64,000 bases of DNA, from NCBI GenBank assembly GCA_003216815.1, contig QCIG01000005.1:1-64000 (forward strand). The letters run 5' to 3'. The number at the start of each line of letters is the position of its first letter. The stretch's first letter is position 1. The stretch is from Prochlorococcus sp. AG-402-K14 (lineage in GTDB: Bacteria > Cyanobacteriota > Cyanobacteriia > PCC-6307 > Cyanobiaceae). The notes below the pieces were generated by a model. The model saw nothing but the letters and a program-made list of their open reading frames with translations, did no database searches and was not told the origin of the DNA. Positions 42,149 to 52,941 of this stretch are shown piece after piece. The translations under genes and the position numbers were made by a program.

Positions 42149-43548
42149 GCTTCTCCTGTTATGGATATATTCTCGACCCAGACATGTGGACTAATTCCTT
42201 GATGAGTAACAATCTGTTGATCTTCGATTTTTACAATACTTTTCAGTACCTCTAGTATATCTCCAGCGACAGTTGCGGCTTCTATTGATGTCTTTTTTCC
42301 CTCATTAACTATCCACCCGTCGAATGGTAATGAAAATGAACCTTGACTTGCTTTAACTCCAGAGTGAATAGCGGATAACTCATCTATTAAAATGTATTCT
42401 TTACGCGTAGTTTTTACACTTAAACTTTCATCTCTATCCATTTCATCTATACATTTACTTACAACTAAGAAATCCGGAGAGACAGATACTTTGGCTCCTA
42501 ATCCTGCATGACCTGTTGGTCTAACACCAAACTTTCGTGCTGTAGCTTCCGAATGAAGTAAATTTGTCAATACTCCTGATTTAATCAAATTAATATTTTG
42601 TGTTGGAGTACCTTCTCCATCAAAACTAAAAGCTCCAATATTTTCTGGATGAAGTCCTTCGTCACTAACATTCAAGTTTTTTACTGCTATCTGGTTACCA
42701 ATTGACTCTTCATTCATCAAACTAAGTCCATCAATAATAGACCTTGCATTAAACATTGAACTAAAAGCTATTACTAATTGCAGAAAAGCATCGGGGGTAA
42801 AGCAAATTAAATATTTATTTGTTTCTATAGCTTTATAATTTAAATGACTAATAACTTTCTTTGATGTTTCTTTTATACATGAATCAATATCTAGTTCCTC
42901 TAAATTAGTATTTATTTTGACCCCTCCAGCACTCCTTGGCTTTTTATTCTTTTCCTGAGCTTTTGCATATAAATATATTGATGACTGTGAGATTTTCATA
43001 AATCTATTTGCCCCATCACTATTTATATATAATCTTTCCATGTAACTCTCTGTTAATCCATTATATGGCACTGATTCTATTGAGTTATGAGTATCAATCA
43101 ATTGTTTTTCAGCCTTTTTCAAAATTGTAAGTAATTCATCAATTCCATGATCATTTGAAAGATTTGAATTTATTTCATTTAAAGGAGACTTAGCTAATTT
43201 TGAGAACTCAGGAGTTTCTTTTTCATTACCATAAACACTTGCTTCAATAGCTCCTTTTATTGCTTTTTTAATTCCTTGAATAGTTAAATCAGAAGTGCTT
43301 GTAATTCCTACTTTATTTTTATTATTCCATACTCTTAAGGTCATTGAATTACGTTGAGATCCTTTTAACTGTTTTGCATTTCCATTTTGAACTTGTACAG
43401 AGATATCTCTACTAGATGATGCCCCCATATCCCATTTAGATATATTTAATTTATTGCTGTATTTTTCTAAAATTTCATTATATAAATCAGGATCTAATCC
43501 ACATTGTTTTTTTTCAATATCTAAGCTATTCATTTTATCTACCTCCAA
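42145..43548 (-). CDS. pmbA: TldD/PmbA family protein (PmbA/TldE)
   Basis: PmbA-type C-terminal domain next to tldD. Confidence 0.85.
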   Translation of the reverse strand: MEVDKMNSLDIEKKQCGLDPDLYNEILEKYSNKLNISKWDMGASSSRDISVQVQNGNAKQLKGSQRNSMTLRVWNNKNKVGITSTSDLTIQGIKKAIKGAIEASVYGNEKETPEFSKLAKSPLNEINSNLSNDHGIDELLTILKKAEKQLIDTHNSIESVPYNGLTESYMERLYINSDGANRFMKISQSSIYLYAKAQEKNKKPRSAGGVKINTNLEELDIDSCIKETSKKVISHLNYKAIETNKYLICFTPDAFLQLVIAFSSMFNARSIIDGLSLMNEESIGNQIAVKNLNVSDEGLHPENIGAFSFDGEGTPTQNINLIKSGVLTNLLHSEATARKFGVRPTGHAGLGAKVSVSPDFLVVSKCIDEMDRDESLSVKTTRKEYILIDELSAIHSGVKASQGSFSLPFDGWIVNEGKKTSIEAATVAGDILEVLKSIVKIEDQQIVTHQGISPHVWVENISITGEA

Positions 43549-44980
43549 CAGTTATCGAATCTACTTTTATATGTGGTTGCCCTACTGTAACATTTACACT
43601 TCCACTTACTGAACCACAAAAACCTGCAGCAAGATCTAAATCATTAGCACACATAGATATTCTTGGTAAGATCTCCTTCGCTTCTCCAATTAATGTTGCA
43701 CCTTTAACTGGTTTATCTAGTTGCCCATTTTTTATTAAATAACCCTCTTCAACCGAAAAATTAAACTGACCTGTTGGGCCAACACTTCCTCCTCCCATAG
43801 ATTTACAATAAAGACCATTATCAATACTTTCAATTAAGTTTTCTGGAGAAAAGTTGCCTTGCTTAATGTATGTATTTCTCATTCTACTTGCGGCAGCGAA
43901 TGAAAAATTTTGCCTTCTTCCACTACCTGTTCTTGGATGACCAGTTCTTAATGCACCTGCTCGATCAGATAGAAAAGTTTTTAATATACCATCCTTTATT
44001 AGCAAAGTATTTTGAGGTTCCATTCCCTCATCATCCATAGATAAAGAGCCAAAGGCATAATTTGAAATGCCTTCATCTACGGCACTTAATGCTGTATGAG
44101 CAATTTTTTTATTGACTTTGTCATGAAAAGGGGAGGTTCCTCTCTCTAATTGGGTTGTTTCCAGAAGATGACCACATGCCTCATGGAAAATTACCCCCCC
44201 AAATTTATTAGCTAGAACCACAGGCATTTGGCCCGCTTCAACATATTCTGCATGGAGCATTTTTTGAGCACTATCATTTAAATCCGAAGCACTTTTTTCA
44301 ATATCCCATGTCCTTAGGTCTTCTGGATTGCCAGAGCTACCATATCTCCTTGCAGAGGTAGACCGATTTTTATCTTTAATGGCAATTACATTTAGACCTA
44401 CAGTCTGATGAAGGCGTATGTCCCTTGCAAAAACTCCATCAGTAGCTGCAACAAGGACTTCCTGCCAATTCCTTGAATAGCTCGCTCTTCTTACTTGAAG
44501 ATTTTTATTTTTTGTTGCTAACAATTTAGTGGAATCGAGCAGTTTAATTGATGATTCGCTTAGGGGTGGAGAGTCATTTAACCAATTTTCTTTTTGAATA
44601 CCAAAATCATTTAAAACTTTTAAACCTTCAAAATTGGACATTTTCTGTCTTCCTATCTCAAGTCCAAGCATCCCTAAGGCTTGCGAAAGAGCAAATAAAA
44701 GTCCAGCTTTTGATAAATCATTGGTACTTACAAAACCATCTTTTTTACCAAGAAAAACTCTAATACCAGCCCCGATACCAAATGAGGGACAGACATTTGA
44801 GATATCATCTTGCTCAGCTAAAAGTGATATATTGTCAGATTTCTCTAAAAAAATTTCTACTAGGTCAGCACCAGCGGATTTACCAAGCGCTAATAATTCT
44901 TCAATCTGGGGTCTTAATGTGTCGTCAAAAGTATGAAATAGTAGATTTTCACTTTGTTTAGTCAATAATGAATTAGTCAA
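43535..44980 (-). CDS. tldD: TldD metalloprotease subunit
   Basis: GGVIFHEACGHLLE zinc motif; GGSVGPTGQFNF. Confidence 0.93.
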   Translation of the reverse strand: MTNSLLTKQSENLLFHTFDDTLRPQIEELLALGKSAGADLVEIFLEKSDNISLLAEQDDISNVCPSFGIGAGIRVFLGKKDGFVSTNDLSKAGLLFALSQALGMLGLEIGRQKMSNFEGLKVLNDFGIQKENWLNDSPPLSESSIKLLDSTKLLATKNKNLQVRRASYSRNWQEVLVAATDGVFARDIRLHQTVGLNVIAIKDKNRSTSARRYGSSGNPEDLRTWDIEKSASDLNDSAQKMLHAEYVEAGQMPVVLANKFGGVIFHEACGHLLETTQLERGTSPFHDKVNKKIAHTALSAVDEGISNYAFGSLSMDDEGMEPQNTLLIKDGILKTFLSDRAGALRTGHPRTGSGRRQNFSFAAASRMRNTYIKQGNFSPENLIESIDNGLYCKSMGGGSVGPTGQFNFSVEEGYLIKNGQLDKPVKGATLIGEAKEILPRISMCANDLDLAAGFCGSVSGSVNVTVGQPHIKVDSITVGGR

Positions 44981-45113
44981 TTTCTTTTTTTTATTATTAT
45001 GGCATTTTGAAGGGATAACTGCGTAGTGCCATATAAAGAAAATATATTTATTGAATTAACTCAAATAATAAATTGTAAATAAATTTTTATATTTTGCATT
45101 AAATAATCGATTA

Positions 45114-45575
45114 TCAATTAGGACCTATCCATTTTTGACCATTTAATCTTTGAAGTACTCTTGAAATTAATAAGGGTAAAGTTGTCTTCTTTTCATCAAT
45201 TAGAAATGATTCTACAATGCTTGGATCAGAATTTGACTCAGCTAATAATATAGTCTTATCTGATGTTATTACTTCTTTATTGAAACAAAGCCAAAATTTC
45301 CTGTCATCTACTAATTGACAAAATACCATCCAACATTTTCCTCCTACTACAGGTCTATTCCCATGAATTAATTTAATATGATCTACGCTCGAGCCTTTCG
45401 CATGGATAGATTTTGTTAAACCAGGAATAAAATAATTAGTAATAAATTCATTAAAAGGCTTATCTTCTAATTTGGGTGGTTTTACTGGTTTGTTTGATAT
45501 AGATGATTTATCTAGATTAAGTGCTTCATTCTCAGTATTTAATTTGTTTTCTGGTGTTGAGTTTTCCATATTCAT
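45114..45575 (-). CDS. DUF2996 family protein
   Basis: KPFNEFITNYFIPGLTKSIHAKGSSVDHIKL... Confidence 0.8.
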   Translation of the reverse strand: MNMENSTPENKLNTENEALNLDKSSISNKPVKPPKLEDKPFNEFITNYFIPGLTKSIHAKGSSVDHIKLIHGNRPVVGGKCWMVFCQLVDDRKFWLCFNKEVITSDKTILLAESNSDPSIVESFLIDEKKTTLPLLISRVLQRLNGQKWIGPN

Positions 45576-45638
45576 ACCTTAGCAAATCAAATCAAAGTTT
45601 TTTAATTATTATTAAATTAAAATAATTTAAATAGATTC

Positions 45639-46199
45639 TTACCATTTCAAATAACTGTCATCATCCCAATCATTTGATATCTTTCTAACTTCCTTATTAT
45701 AGTTTAAGTTGATTTCTTGATTATTGTATAAGTCATCTGATACATCAGAGTCATAAGATTCTTCTGTTATTTCATAATTTTGATATTTATTATTTTGAAC
45801 GACTTCATTTCGATTGTTTTTACCAATTACCCTAAAACTCGCATTAATTGTAGGTAATGGCTCATTTATATCTCTTTCAATTAAAATGTTATCAGATTGA
45901 ATTTGATATCCTTCATCTGAATATTCATTTGCCTTCTGTTCTTGATACTCCTTGTTATTTTTAAGTGAATTAGTTGGCTTCTTATTATATAAATTACCAA
46001 GATTAGTCGTAATAATATAAGAAAGTATAAAGCCAGAGGCAGTAGAAATAGATAGGTATGTTCCTAGAGCTAATGATGGAGTATCCCAAATAAGAACTCT
46101 TAATTTTGTATTTTCCTTTTGATTATTAAAACATAAAATTATAATTATTAGAACTGTAGATAATATAGGTAGTGATTTAATTAGTTTACTGATTTTCAT
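45639..46199 (-). CDS. hypothetical two-TM membrane protein
   Basis: ORF 186 aa. Confidence 0.6.
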   Translation of the reverse strand: MKISKLIKSLPILSTVLIIIILCFNNQKENTKLRVLIWDTPSLALGTYLSISTASGFILSYIITTNLGNLYNKKPTNSLKNNKEYQEQKANEYSDEGYQIQSDNILIERDINEPLPTINASFRVIGKNNRNEVVQNNKYQNYEITEESYDSDVSDDLYNNQEINLNYNKEVRKISNDWDDDSYLKW

Positions 46200-46804
46200 T
46201 TATTTGGACCATCCCATCTTTTTATATTATCTAAATTCTCACCAAGAGAATCTAAAAGTCTAACAACTATAAAATCGATGATGTCTTCGATGGTTTTAGG
46301 GTTTGTATACCATGCAGGTATTGGTGGAACAATTATTGCTCCAGCAGTAGCTATACGCTTGATATTTTCTATATGAATTAAATTAAATGGTGATTCTCTT
46401 GGTGATATAACTAATGGCCTGTTTTCCTTTAGATGAACATCAGCACATCTTTCAATTAGATCTAATGAGAAACCAGATGCTATCCGACCTAAGGTCCCCA
46501 TTGAGCATGGAACAATAATCATTCCTTTTGTTTTATGACTTCCACTTGCAATATTTGCTGAATGATCATTCCACCTGAAGCAATTTAATTCACCAGATTC
46601 AATTTTAAGTTTTCTTCTCCAAAAATTAGATTGAGCTTTTGGTTCAACCGGAATATTAATTTTGCGTTCACTTTTGGCTACTTCATAGGCACCTTTGCTG
46701 AGAATTAAATCAACAGTTTTATGATTTTCTAATAATAACTGAACAACTCTCTCTCCCAATTGCATGGCAGAGGCACCTGTAATTGCAATAACTATACTTT
46801 TCAT
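46196..46804 (-). CDS. ubiX: flavin prenyltransferase UbiX
   Basis: IAITGASAMQLGERVV; VPCSMGTLGRIASG; SPRESPFNLIHIEN. Confidence 0.94.
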   Translation of the reverse strand: MKSIVIAITGASAMQLGERVVQLLLENHKTVDLILSKGAYEVAKSERKINIPVEPKAQSNFWRRKLKIESGELNCFRWNDHSANIASGSHKTKGMIIVPCSMGTLGRIASGFSLDLIERCADVHLKENRPLVISPRESPFNLIHIENIKRIATAGAIIVPPIPAWYTNPKTIEDIIDFIVVRLLDSLGENLDNIKRWDGPNK

Positions 46805-49117
46805 TTAATTTTTAATATCAGACTTAATATTAGTTTCATTGTTATTGATTGAGTCAATTGAATTATTATCTTCTGGTTTCACAAGCTCTAAGTCTATTTG
46901 ATTTTTAAGTATGTCAACTTTAAGTACTCTTACATATACTTTTTGTGCAAGTTGATAAGTTTTCTTATTTTTACGTCCAACTAGTAGGTTTTGCCTTGAT
47001 CTATATTCATACCAATCATCACCCAGTGTACTGACATGCACTAAGCCTTCTGCAGTTAGATCTGAGATTTCAGCAAAAAATCCGTAACTTTGGACTCCAG
47101 TGATGACAGCCGGTAATTCTTTGCCGATAGTTTTTTGCGCTTCTCTACATTGTGCAATAGATATAATATTATTTCTAAACAACTTGGATTTTTTTCTAAT
47201 ATCATTTAAATGCTGAATCAATTTTATATTTGAATGTAAGTCAATTGTTTCTTTTATTTTAGAGGCAAATAATTCCCACTGAATTTTTTTCCAACTATCT
47301 TTTTTACCGAGATCTATAGTTTCTTTATTTCTACTGGAGCTCTTTTTTCTACCATCATTTAAAAGTGTAGTTAATATAAATTGATTAAATATATTCCAAT
47401 AATTTAATGATGGAATACACCATGGAGATTCTAAATTATTATTTTGCATAAGAAAATTATAATCATTATTTTCTTGATAGTGATCAATTTTAAAAAGTTT
47501 TAAATTTATTCCAGGGATTATGTGCTTAACTAATTTCTGAAAAATCTTTTTTTCTTTGCTGGAATCAAATAAACTTATTAATTCAGTTAATGTTACTGAA
47601 CCATCTATATTTAATGTTATCTCCTTATCTAATGCTAAGGATGATTTTATTAATTCATTTATAGATGTTGGGTCTATTTCTTCGTGTTCCTTATATATGA
47701 AGGGTAATTTAAAACCAATTAAATGTTTAGCCAAAATTTTGTTGGATAATCTAACATAAACATCTACAATTGACTGAGGGTCAATGCAATCAAATGTTTG
47801 AGACCAACCATGAAAATCACGGCTGGGGAAAGTATTTTGCAACTCACCTAGTCGTTGTAGGTTTGGTATATCTTCATCCAACTTAATTGTAGCATTATTG
47901 TTATTATTAAGTTGTTTAGCTGAATGGATAATATTATAAATAACTTCTAGGCTGTCTTTGATTGGTTTGATTGCAATTGGAATGGATTTTGATGTGGCTT
48001 TTCTATTATTAATAGCTTTAAGATGTTTCGAGGTGATAAGACTTACAGGTTTAATTTTGCTGAGAGTAAACTTCCAGTCAGTTATTTCTCCTTGGCTATT
48101 TATATCTATCATTAAACTAATTGCATCACATACCTCATTTATTTTAAATTCAGAGGATGACTTGAGTGATTCACTTAAAAATTCAAGCCAATTATTTCCT
48201 AAACATATAATCTCACCTTTATTTTTAAGAAATTGATCTAATTTACTACCTAAATTTATTCTTTCAGAAATTGTAGGAGAGTGAACCCATATTCTATTTC
48301 CTCCTTCGTAGGGTTGAGCAAATAAAGCCGGTAATGAAGGTGAATTTTGACAATCCCAACTTTTAAATAGCAATGAAGACTGAGATGTTAAGTCCTCTCT
48401 ACCTTTTGATGCAATTTTTTTAGGAGAAACTTTTGGAACATAATTACTTGTAGATATTTGATTTTTTGAAAGCAAAATTTCTATATCTCCATCAACACCT
48501 GCATTTAATGGAAGTTCCCTAATTATTGAGCCAGATGCATTTAATTGAGCAACAGGGTATTTAGTTATTTGTATTTCATAGATATGATCACTTTTGGGGA
48601 TTTCATTAAAGCTTTTAATATCTTTTTCTATTTCAATAATTGCAGGTATCCTATCGTCCAATGGATATGCTCTTAATTTCCCAGTGGATTTATCGGATTC
48701 AATTTTGGCCAACAAAACATCATTGTATCTATTTAAAACACATTTAATTGATCCTTCGGGGGCTCGTCGCCTTAATCCCTCCTTAGTTATCAATACAATT
48801 ACCGAATCACCATGCCAAGCGTGATTAAGATTAGCCTCTCGAATATAAATATCATCACCAAGATCTTCTCTAACAACAAAACAATAACCTTTACTGCTAC
48901 AGCGAACTCTTCCTTTTATAAAATCAGTATTTGTATTAATAGAAAGTCTCTCACTTTCATCATACTTAACTAAGCCAAGTTTTGTTAGAGCATTGATTGC
49001 TATGAGTAAATTTTCTCTATCTTGCTTTTTTGTAAGTTTTAATGATTTCTCAAGCTTAACTACTTCCAATCCATCCTCAATATCTAGATTTTCAAGTATC
49101 TGTGAAACTGTTGTCAT
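46805..49117 (-). CDS. RNase II/R-family (RNB + S1) protein, predicted catalytically inactive
   Basis: N-terminal CSD-like region (IKGRVRCSSKGYCFVVRED), RNB-like core (REDLT...RIWVHSPTISERINLGSKLDQFL), S1 domain (GKELPAVITGVQSYGFFAEISDLTAEGLVHVSTL); catalytic Asp cluster not recognisable. Confidence 0.85.
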   Translation of the reverse strand: MTTVSQILENLDIEDGLEVVKLEKSLKLTKKQDRENLLIAINALTKLGLVKYDESERLSINTNTDFIKGRVRCSSKGYCFVVREDLGDDIYIREANLNHAWHGDSVIVLITKEGLRRRAPEGSIKCVLNRYNDVLLAKIESDKSTGKLRAYPLDDRIPAIIEIEKDIKSFNEIPKSDHIYEIQITKYPVAQLNASGSIIRELPLNAGVDGDIEILLSKNQISTSNYVPKVSPKKIASKGREDLTSQSSLLFKSWDCQNSPSLPALFAQPYEGGNRIWVHSPTISERINLGSKLDQFLKNKGEIICLGNNWLEFLSESLKSSSEFKINEVCDAISLMIDINSQGEITDWKFTLSKIKPVSLITSKHLKAINNRKATSKSIPIAIKPIKDSLEVIYNIIHSAKQLNNNNNATIKLDEDIPNLQRLGELQNTFPSRDFHGWSQTFDCIDPQSIVDVYVRLSNKILAKHLIGFKLPFIYKEHEEIDPTSINELIKSSLALDKEITLNIDGSVTLTELISLFDSSKEKKIFQKLVKHIIPGINLKLFKIDHYQENNDYNFLMQNNNLESPWCIPSLNYWNIFNQFILTTLLNDGRKKSSSRNKETIDLGKKDSWKKIQWELFASKIKETIDLHSNIKLIQHLNDIRKKSKLFRNNIISIAQCREAQKTIGKELPAVITGVQSYGFFAEISDLTAEGLVHVSTLGDDWYEYRSRQNLLVGRKNKKTYQLAQKVYVRVLKVDILKNQIDLELVKPEDNNSIDSINNNETNIKSDIKN

Positions 49118-49204
49118 AGTATTGGTGGCAGGTTGATTTGATTAAATTGAATAAAAGTCTTTAAGAATAAAAGACATTTATTTTAGAAAAATCATTTTTG
49201 GTTA

Positions 49205-49498
49205 CTAGTTTTCACTAGCAATATCATTTTTGCTTTTTACTAGAAGGTTAATTCCTATAATTAAGAATACTATTCCAGAAAGCAGTTTGAGTAGGAAGGC
49301 GGGGATTAAGTTCGCAATAGAGCCGCCTGCCAATGATCCCAAAAGGGTAGCTAAAATGAGAGCTATTGATGAGCCAATAAATACAGCTAATGGTTTATTA
49401 GTTGTACTACTTAAAGTTATTGTGGTTAACTGCGTTTTGTCGCCCATTTCAGCAAGAAAAACAGTGACAAAGGTTGTGAGAAAAAGAGTAAGGAGCAT
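49205..49498 (-). CDS. TMEM165/GDT1 (UPF0016) family half-protein
   Basis: FLAEMGDKTQLTTITLS (ExGDKT). Confidence 0.92.
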   Translation of the reverse strand: MLLTLFLTTFVTVFLAEMGDKTQLTTITLSSTTNKPLAVFIGSSIALILATLLGSLAGGSIANLIPAFLLKLLSGIVFLIIGINLLVKSKNDIASEN

Positions 49499-49514
49499 TT
49501 ATTTAATTTAAATT

Positions 49515-49904
49515 TTAATCATGAATAAAGTCAATAAAACCTTGTGATACTAGGTATATTCCCAAACTTAACATAATTATTCCTGAAACCACTGTAAACC
49601 TCTGCCTTGGTAAATTATTTGCTATCCATTGCCCAATTAGAACACCAAGTAGGCTTGTTGATATTAACGCTAAAGCTGCACTAATAAAGATGATTAATGG
49701 TCTACCCGACTGTGCAGAAAGCATTAAGGTCGCAAGCTGCGTCTTGTCGCCTAGTTCGGCCAGGAAGATTGTACTAAATGTTGTAATTAATATATTTAAA
49801 AAAGTATTAGAATCATTTGAGTCACTAGCTTTAAGGTTGGAATTTGAATTAGGTTGACCCATTATATCCAGGAAAAAGATGCTAACTTGAGTCTTATGTT
49901 TCAA
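49515..49904 (-). CDS. TMEM165/GDT1 (UPF0016) family half-protein
   Basis: FLAELGDKTQLATLMLSA (ExGDKT). Confidence 0.92.
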   Translation of the reverse strand: MKHKTQVSIFFLDIMGQPNSNSNLKASDSNDSNTFLNILITTFSTIFLAELGDKTQLATLMLSAQSGRPLIIFISAALALISTSLLGVLIGQWIANNLPRQRFTVVSGIIMLSLGIYLVSQGFIDFIHD

Positions 49905-50152
49905 ATCAATTATATCTTATATATAAAACCTCTAATTAATCAAGCTATAAATCTAGATCCTACGCAGAGATGTTTTTTCATAATAAGAAATACTTTGTAC
50001 TACCCCTTAATTTAAAAAACTACATTCATCAGTTATAACTATTCAACTTTTACTCATAAAATCATGTAATCTTGCCGTTTGATCAAATTTCTTTAATTAT
50101 TGCTAACCAATGACTGATAATTTAGTATCATATGCAGAGTTTTTAAATTAAC

Positions 50153-50236
50153 ATGGGAAACTTATTGCCCCTAGTAGCAGTTTTTCTTGCAGGACCAGCA
50201 ATCATTGCATTAATCTTCTATAGAAGAGGTGTTTAA
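50153..50236 (+). CDS. psb30: photosystem II reaction centre protein Psb30 (Ycf12)
   Basis: Manual translation MGNLLPLVAVFLAGPAIIALIFYRRGV (27 aa), LAGPAxIxLxF pattern. Confidence 0.75.
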   Translation: MGNLLPLVAVFLAGPAIIALIFYRRGV

Positions 50237-50240
50237 AAGT

Positions 50241-52130
50241 TTAAGCTGATTTACCAAGAGCAATTTCTGCAAAGGAGAGAATCTTTTTTGCAAAGATTTC
50301 TTTTTTATTATTTTTACCAGAAGATTGGAATGATAAATCAGAGGAGAGATGATCTCCTTTTGAATTAGTAATTAATACTTCCATGTTGTCAGTTAATTGA
50401 CATTTATAATATCTATTATGTAACTTTAGATCTACAATATCTTTATGCATTTTTATATCAATTAAATTTAACTGAAGCTTATTCATATTATTCCACCTAT
50501 TAATTTCTATATGAAATGCTATATCAACTAAATCATATTTTTTCAAATCTCTAGAATAGTTCCACATTATTGCATCTATAGATCCATTAGAATCATCTAG
50601 CTTCATTTTCATATGATTGCCTTTAAGCTTAAAAATCTCAATGACCTTGCATTTTCTTGTCCAAAAAATTGGTGCAGGATTCATTATTCCATATGGTCCA
50701 ACTAACATTAATTGATTATAGAATTCATCATTAATATCTTTAAAATGTAAGTAAGCATCTGGCTTTACAAATTTGTTCAAATCACAGTTATTCATTTCAC
50801 TTATTGCTATCTTATTTAATCTTGTCATTAGTTCAGGAATATTTTCTTCTTTTATTGTGAAACCAGCTGCAGCAGAATGACCACCATGAGCTATAAGGAT
50901 ATCATTGCATTTATCTAATGCTAAATTAACTTTCACTAAATTATTAGATCTAATAGATCCTCTAAATAACCCATCATTAGCTTCAGAAACAATTGCTGTA
51001 GGCAGGTTAAATTTATCAACAACTCTTGCAGCTACAATACCAATTATCCCAGGATGCCATTCTCTTTTTGTGAGTACAAGGAACTTTTTATTTTTGTTAT
51101 ATTCGTTTTGTGCAATTTCCATAGCTTCATGCTCAACTAAAGCCGTAATTCTTTTCCTCTCTATATTTATTGCAAAACATTGTTTCGTAAGTTCATTTAT
51201 TGAATTGAGGGATTCATTAGTTAAAAGATCAATTATAAGTTTAGGATCACCTATCCTTCCTACAGCGTTTATTAATGGGGCGATTTTATAACCAATATCA
51301 TCCGATGTGATTTGAACTTTATCAATATCTAGTTTTTTAATAATTGAAATAATTCCATTATTTTTAGTTGAATTAATTTGAGGTAGACAATCCTTCAGGA
51401 TTTTCCTGTTAGCCCCTATAAGGGGGGCCATATCAGCAACTGTTCCAATACAAAATAAGGCATTTGCTGAGGTCTGATCTATATCAAAGTTTAATTTATC
51501 ACAAATATTAATAGCTAAAATGTAGGCGAGACCAACGCCAGCTAAATACTTATATGGAGAATTAGATGGTAATCGTTCAGGATGAATTAATGCAAAAATA
51601 TCTATATTTTTGTTAGGTATCTTATGATGATCTGTAATTATTAGATCAATACCAAGTTCATTAGATTTCTGAATTGCATCAAATGCAGATATTCCATTAT
51701 CAACAGTAATAATTAGATTTATTTCTTTTAATTTTATCTCATTAATCATTTTTATATTTAAACCATAACCATCCTCTTGTCTCGATGGAATAAATGGTAT
51801 TGCTTCAGCTCCTAATTTATTTAATAATTCAACTAAAAGAACTGAACTAGTTATCCCATCTGCATCATAATCACCGCAAATTGCGATTTTCTCACTTCTT
51901 TTACAAGCTTCTATTATTCTTAATGAAGCCTTTTCCAGTTCTTTGAAATGATCTTCAGCTTTAGGGAGATCTGATGGGGCTAAGAATTCATTTAATTCAT
52001 GATTAACATCAATACCTCTTCTACATAAGACTTTCAGTAATGTGTTATTTATTTCATAATTAGAAATTTGATCATCTTTTATTGGCATTGGTAATAACCA
52101 TCTTTTGATATGATTATGTATAGTTTTCAA
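50241..52130 (-). CDS. recJ: single-stranded-DNA-specific exonuclease RecJ
   Basis: ICGDYDADGITS, IITDHHKIP, GRIGDP, HGGHSAAAGF. Confidence 0.95.
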   Translation of the reverse strand: MKTIHNHIKRWLLPMPIKDDQISNYEINNTLLKVLCRRGIDVNHELNEFLAPSDLPKAEDHFKELEKASLRIIEACKRSEKIAICGDYDADGITSSVLLVELLNKLGAEAIPFIPSRQEDGYGLNIKMINEIKLKEINLIITVDNGISAFDAIQKSNELGIDLIITDHHKIPNKNIDIFALIHPERLPSNSPYKYLAGVGLAYILAINICDKLNFDIDQTSANALFCIGTVADMAPLIGANRKILKDCLPQINSTKNNGIISIIKKLDIDKVQITSDDIGYKIAPLINAVGRIGDPKLIIDLLTNESLNSINELTKQCFAINIERKRITALVEHEAMEIAQNEYNKNKKFLVLTKREWHPGIIGIVAARVVDKFNLPTAIVSEANDGLFRGSIRSNNLVKVNLALDKCNDILIAHGGHSAAAGFTIKEENIPELMTRLNKIAISEMNNCDLNKFVKPDAYLHFKDINDEFYNQLMLVGPYGIMNPAPIFWTRKCKVIEIFKLKGNHMKMKLDDSNGSIDAIMWNYSRDLKKYDLVDIAFHIEINRWNNMNKLQLNLIDIKMHKDIVDLKLHNRYYKCQLTDNMEVLITNSKGDHLSSDLSFQSSGKNNKKEIFAKKILSFAEIALGKSA

Positions 52131-52190
52131 AAGCTTATCCTTGATTAATTAATTATTAATCAGAATTATATTAGATTTAAATTAAATTAC

Positions 52191-52937
52191 ATGCATAAGT
52201 TAAAAGCTGTATTTTGGGATGTAGATGGAACAATAGCCGACACAGAACTTTGTGGGCATAGAGTCGCATTTAATTTGGCATTTAAGGATTTTGGTATCGA
52301 TTGGTGCTGGAATGAGAACAAATATTTAGAACTTTTAAAAATATCAGGTGGACTAAATCGAATTATTCATTATCGCAATGAGATAAATAGTCAACTTAAG
52401 GATGAATTCTGTTCCAAAATTCAATCAAGAAAACGTCATCATTACAAACAATTAGTTAAAGCAGGAAAGATCAAGATTAGGAATGGAGTCCTAAGGCTTA
52501 TTGATGAACTTGCTAGCTTTAATGTAGAACAATATATTGTTACGACAAGTGGTAAGGAATCCTTAGAGCCTTTTTTAAATACTTCATTAAAATTGCATCT
52601 CAAATATTTTTCTAGAATAATCACCTATGAAGATGTAAGTAAACATAAACCTTTTCCAGACGCATACAAATTAGCAATAAATTTATCAAAAATTTCAAAT
52701 GTAAATTGTATTGCTATTGAAGACTCTAAAATAGGTGTTGAGGCTGCAAAAGCAGCTAATCTCAATTGTCTTTTAACAATTCCACCATGGTCAACTTCGG
52801 TAAATAAAATTACTAAACTTGCAAATTCCTGTGTAGATAATCTTGGAGACAGCTATAATAAATCTAATGTTATTTATGGTAAACCTTTAAATAGTAAGAA
52901 TGTTGATTTTAAATATCTAACAAAAATTATTAATTAA
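52191..52937 (+). CDS. HAD-superfamily hydrolase, CbbY-like
   Basis: AVFWDVDGTIADTE; IEDSKIGVEAAKAANL. Confidence 0.9.
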   Translation: MHKLKAVFWDVDGTIADTELCGHRVAFNLAFKDFGIDWCWNENKYLELLKISGGLNRIIHYRNEINSQLKDEFCSKIQSRKRHHYKQLVKAGKIKIRNGVLRLIDELASFNVEQYIVTTSGKESLEPFLNTSLKLHLKYFSRIITYEDVSKHKPFPDAYKLAINLSKISNVNCIAIEDSKIGVEAAKAANLNCLLTIPPWSTSVNKITKLANSCVDNLGDSYNKSNVIYGKPLNSKNVDFKYLTKIIN

Positions 52938-52941
52938 TTAA

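Noticed and set aside
44548-44936. two + strand ORFs
   Set aside because: Antisense to tldD, whose product has an intact HEACGH motif.
44998-45033. 7-bp inverted repeat TATGGCA/TGCCATA upstream of tldD
   Set aside because: Short arms and a 22-nt loop; expected by chance in AT-rich intergenic DNA.
50905-51291. 128-aa + strand ORF
   Set aside because: Antisense to recJ; no independent motif.
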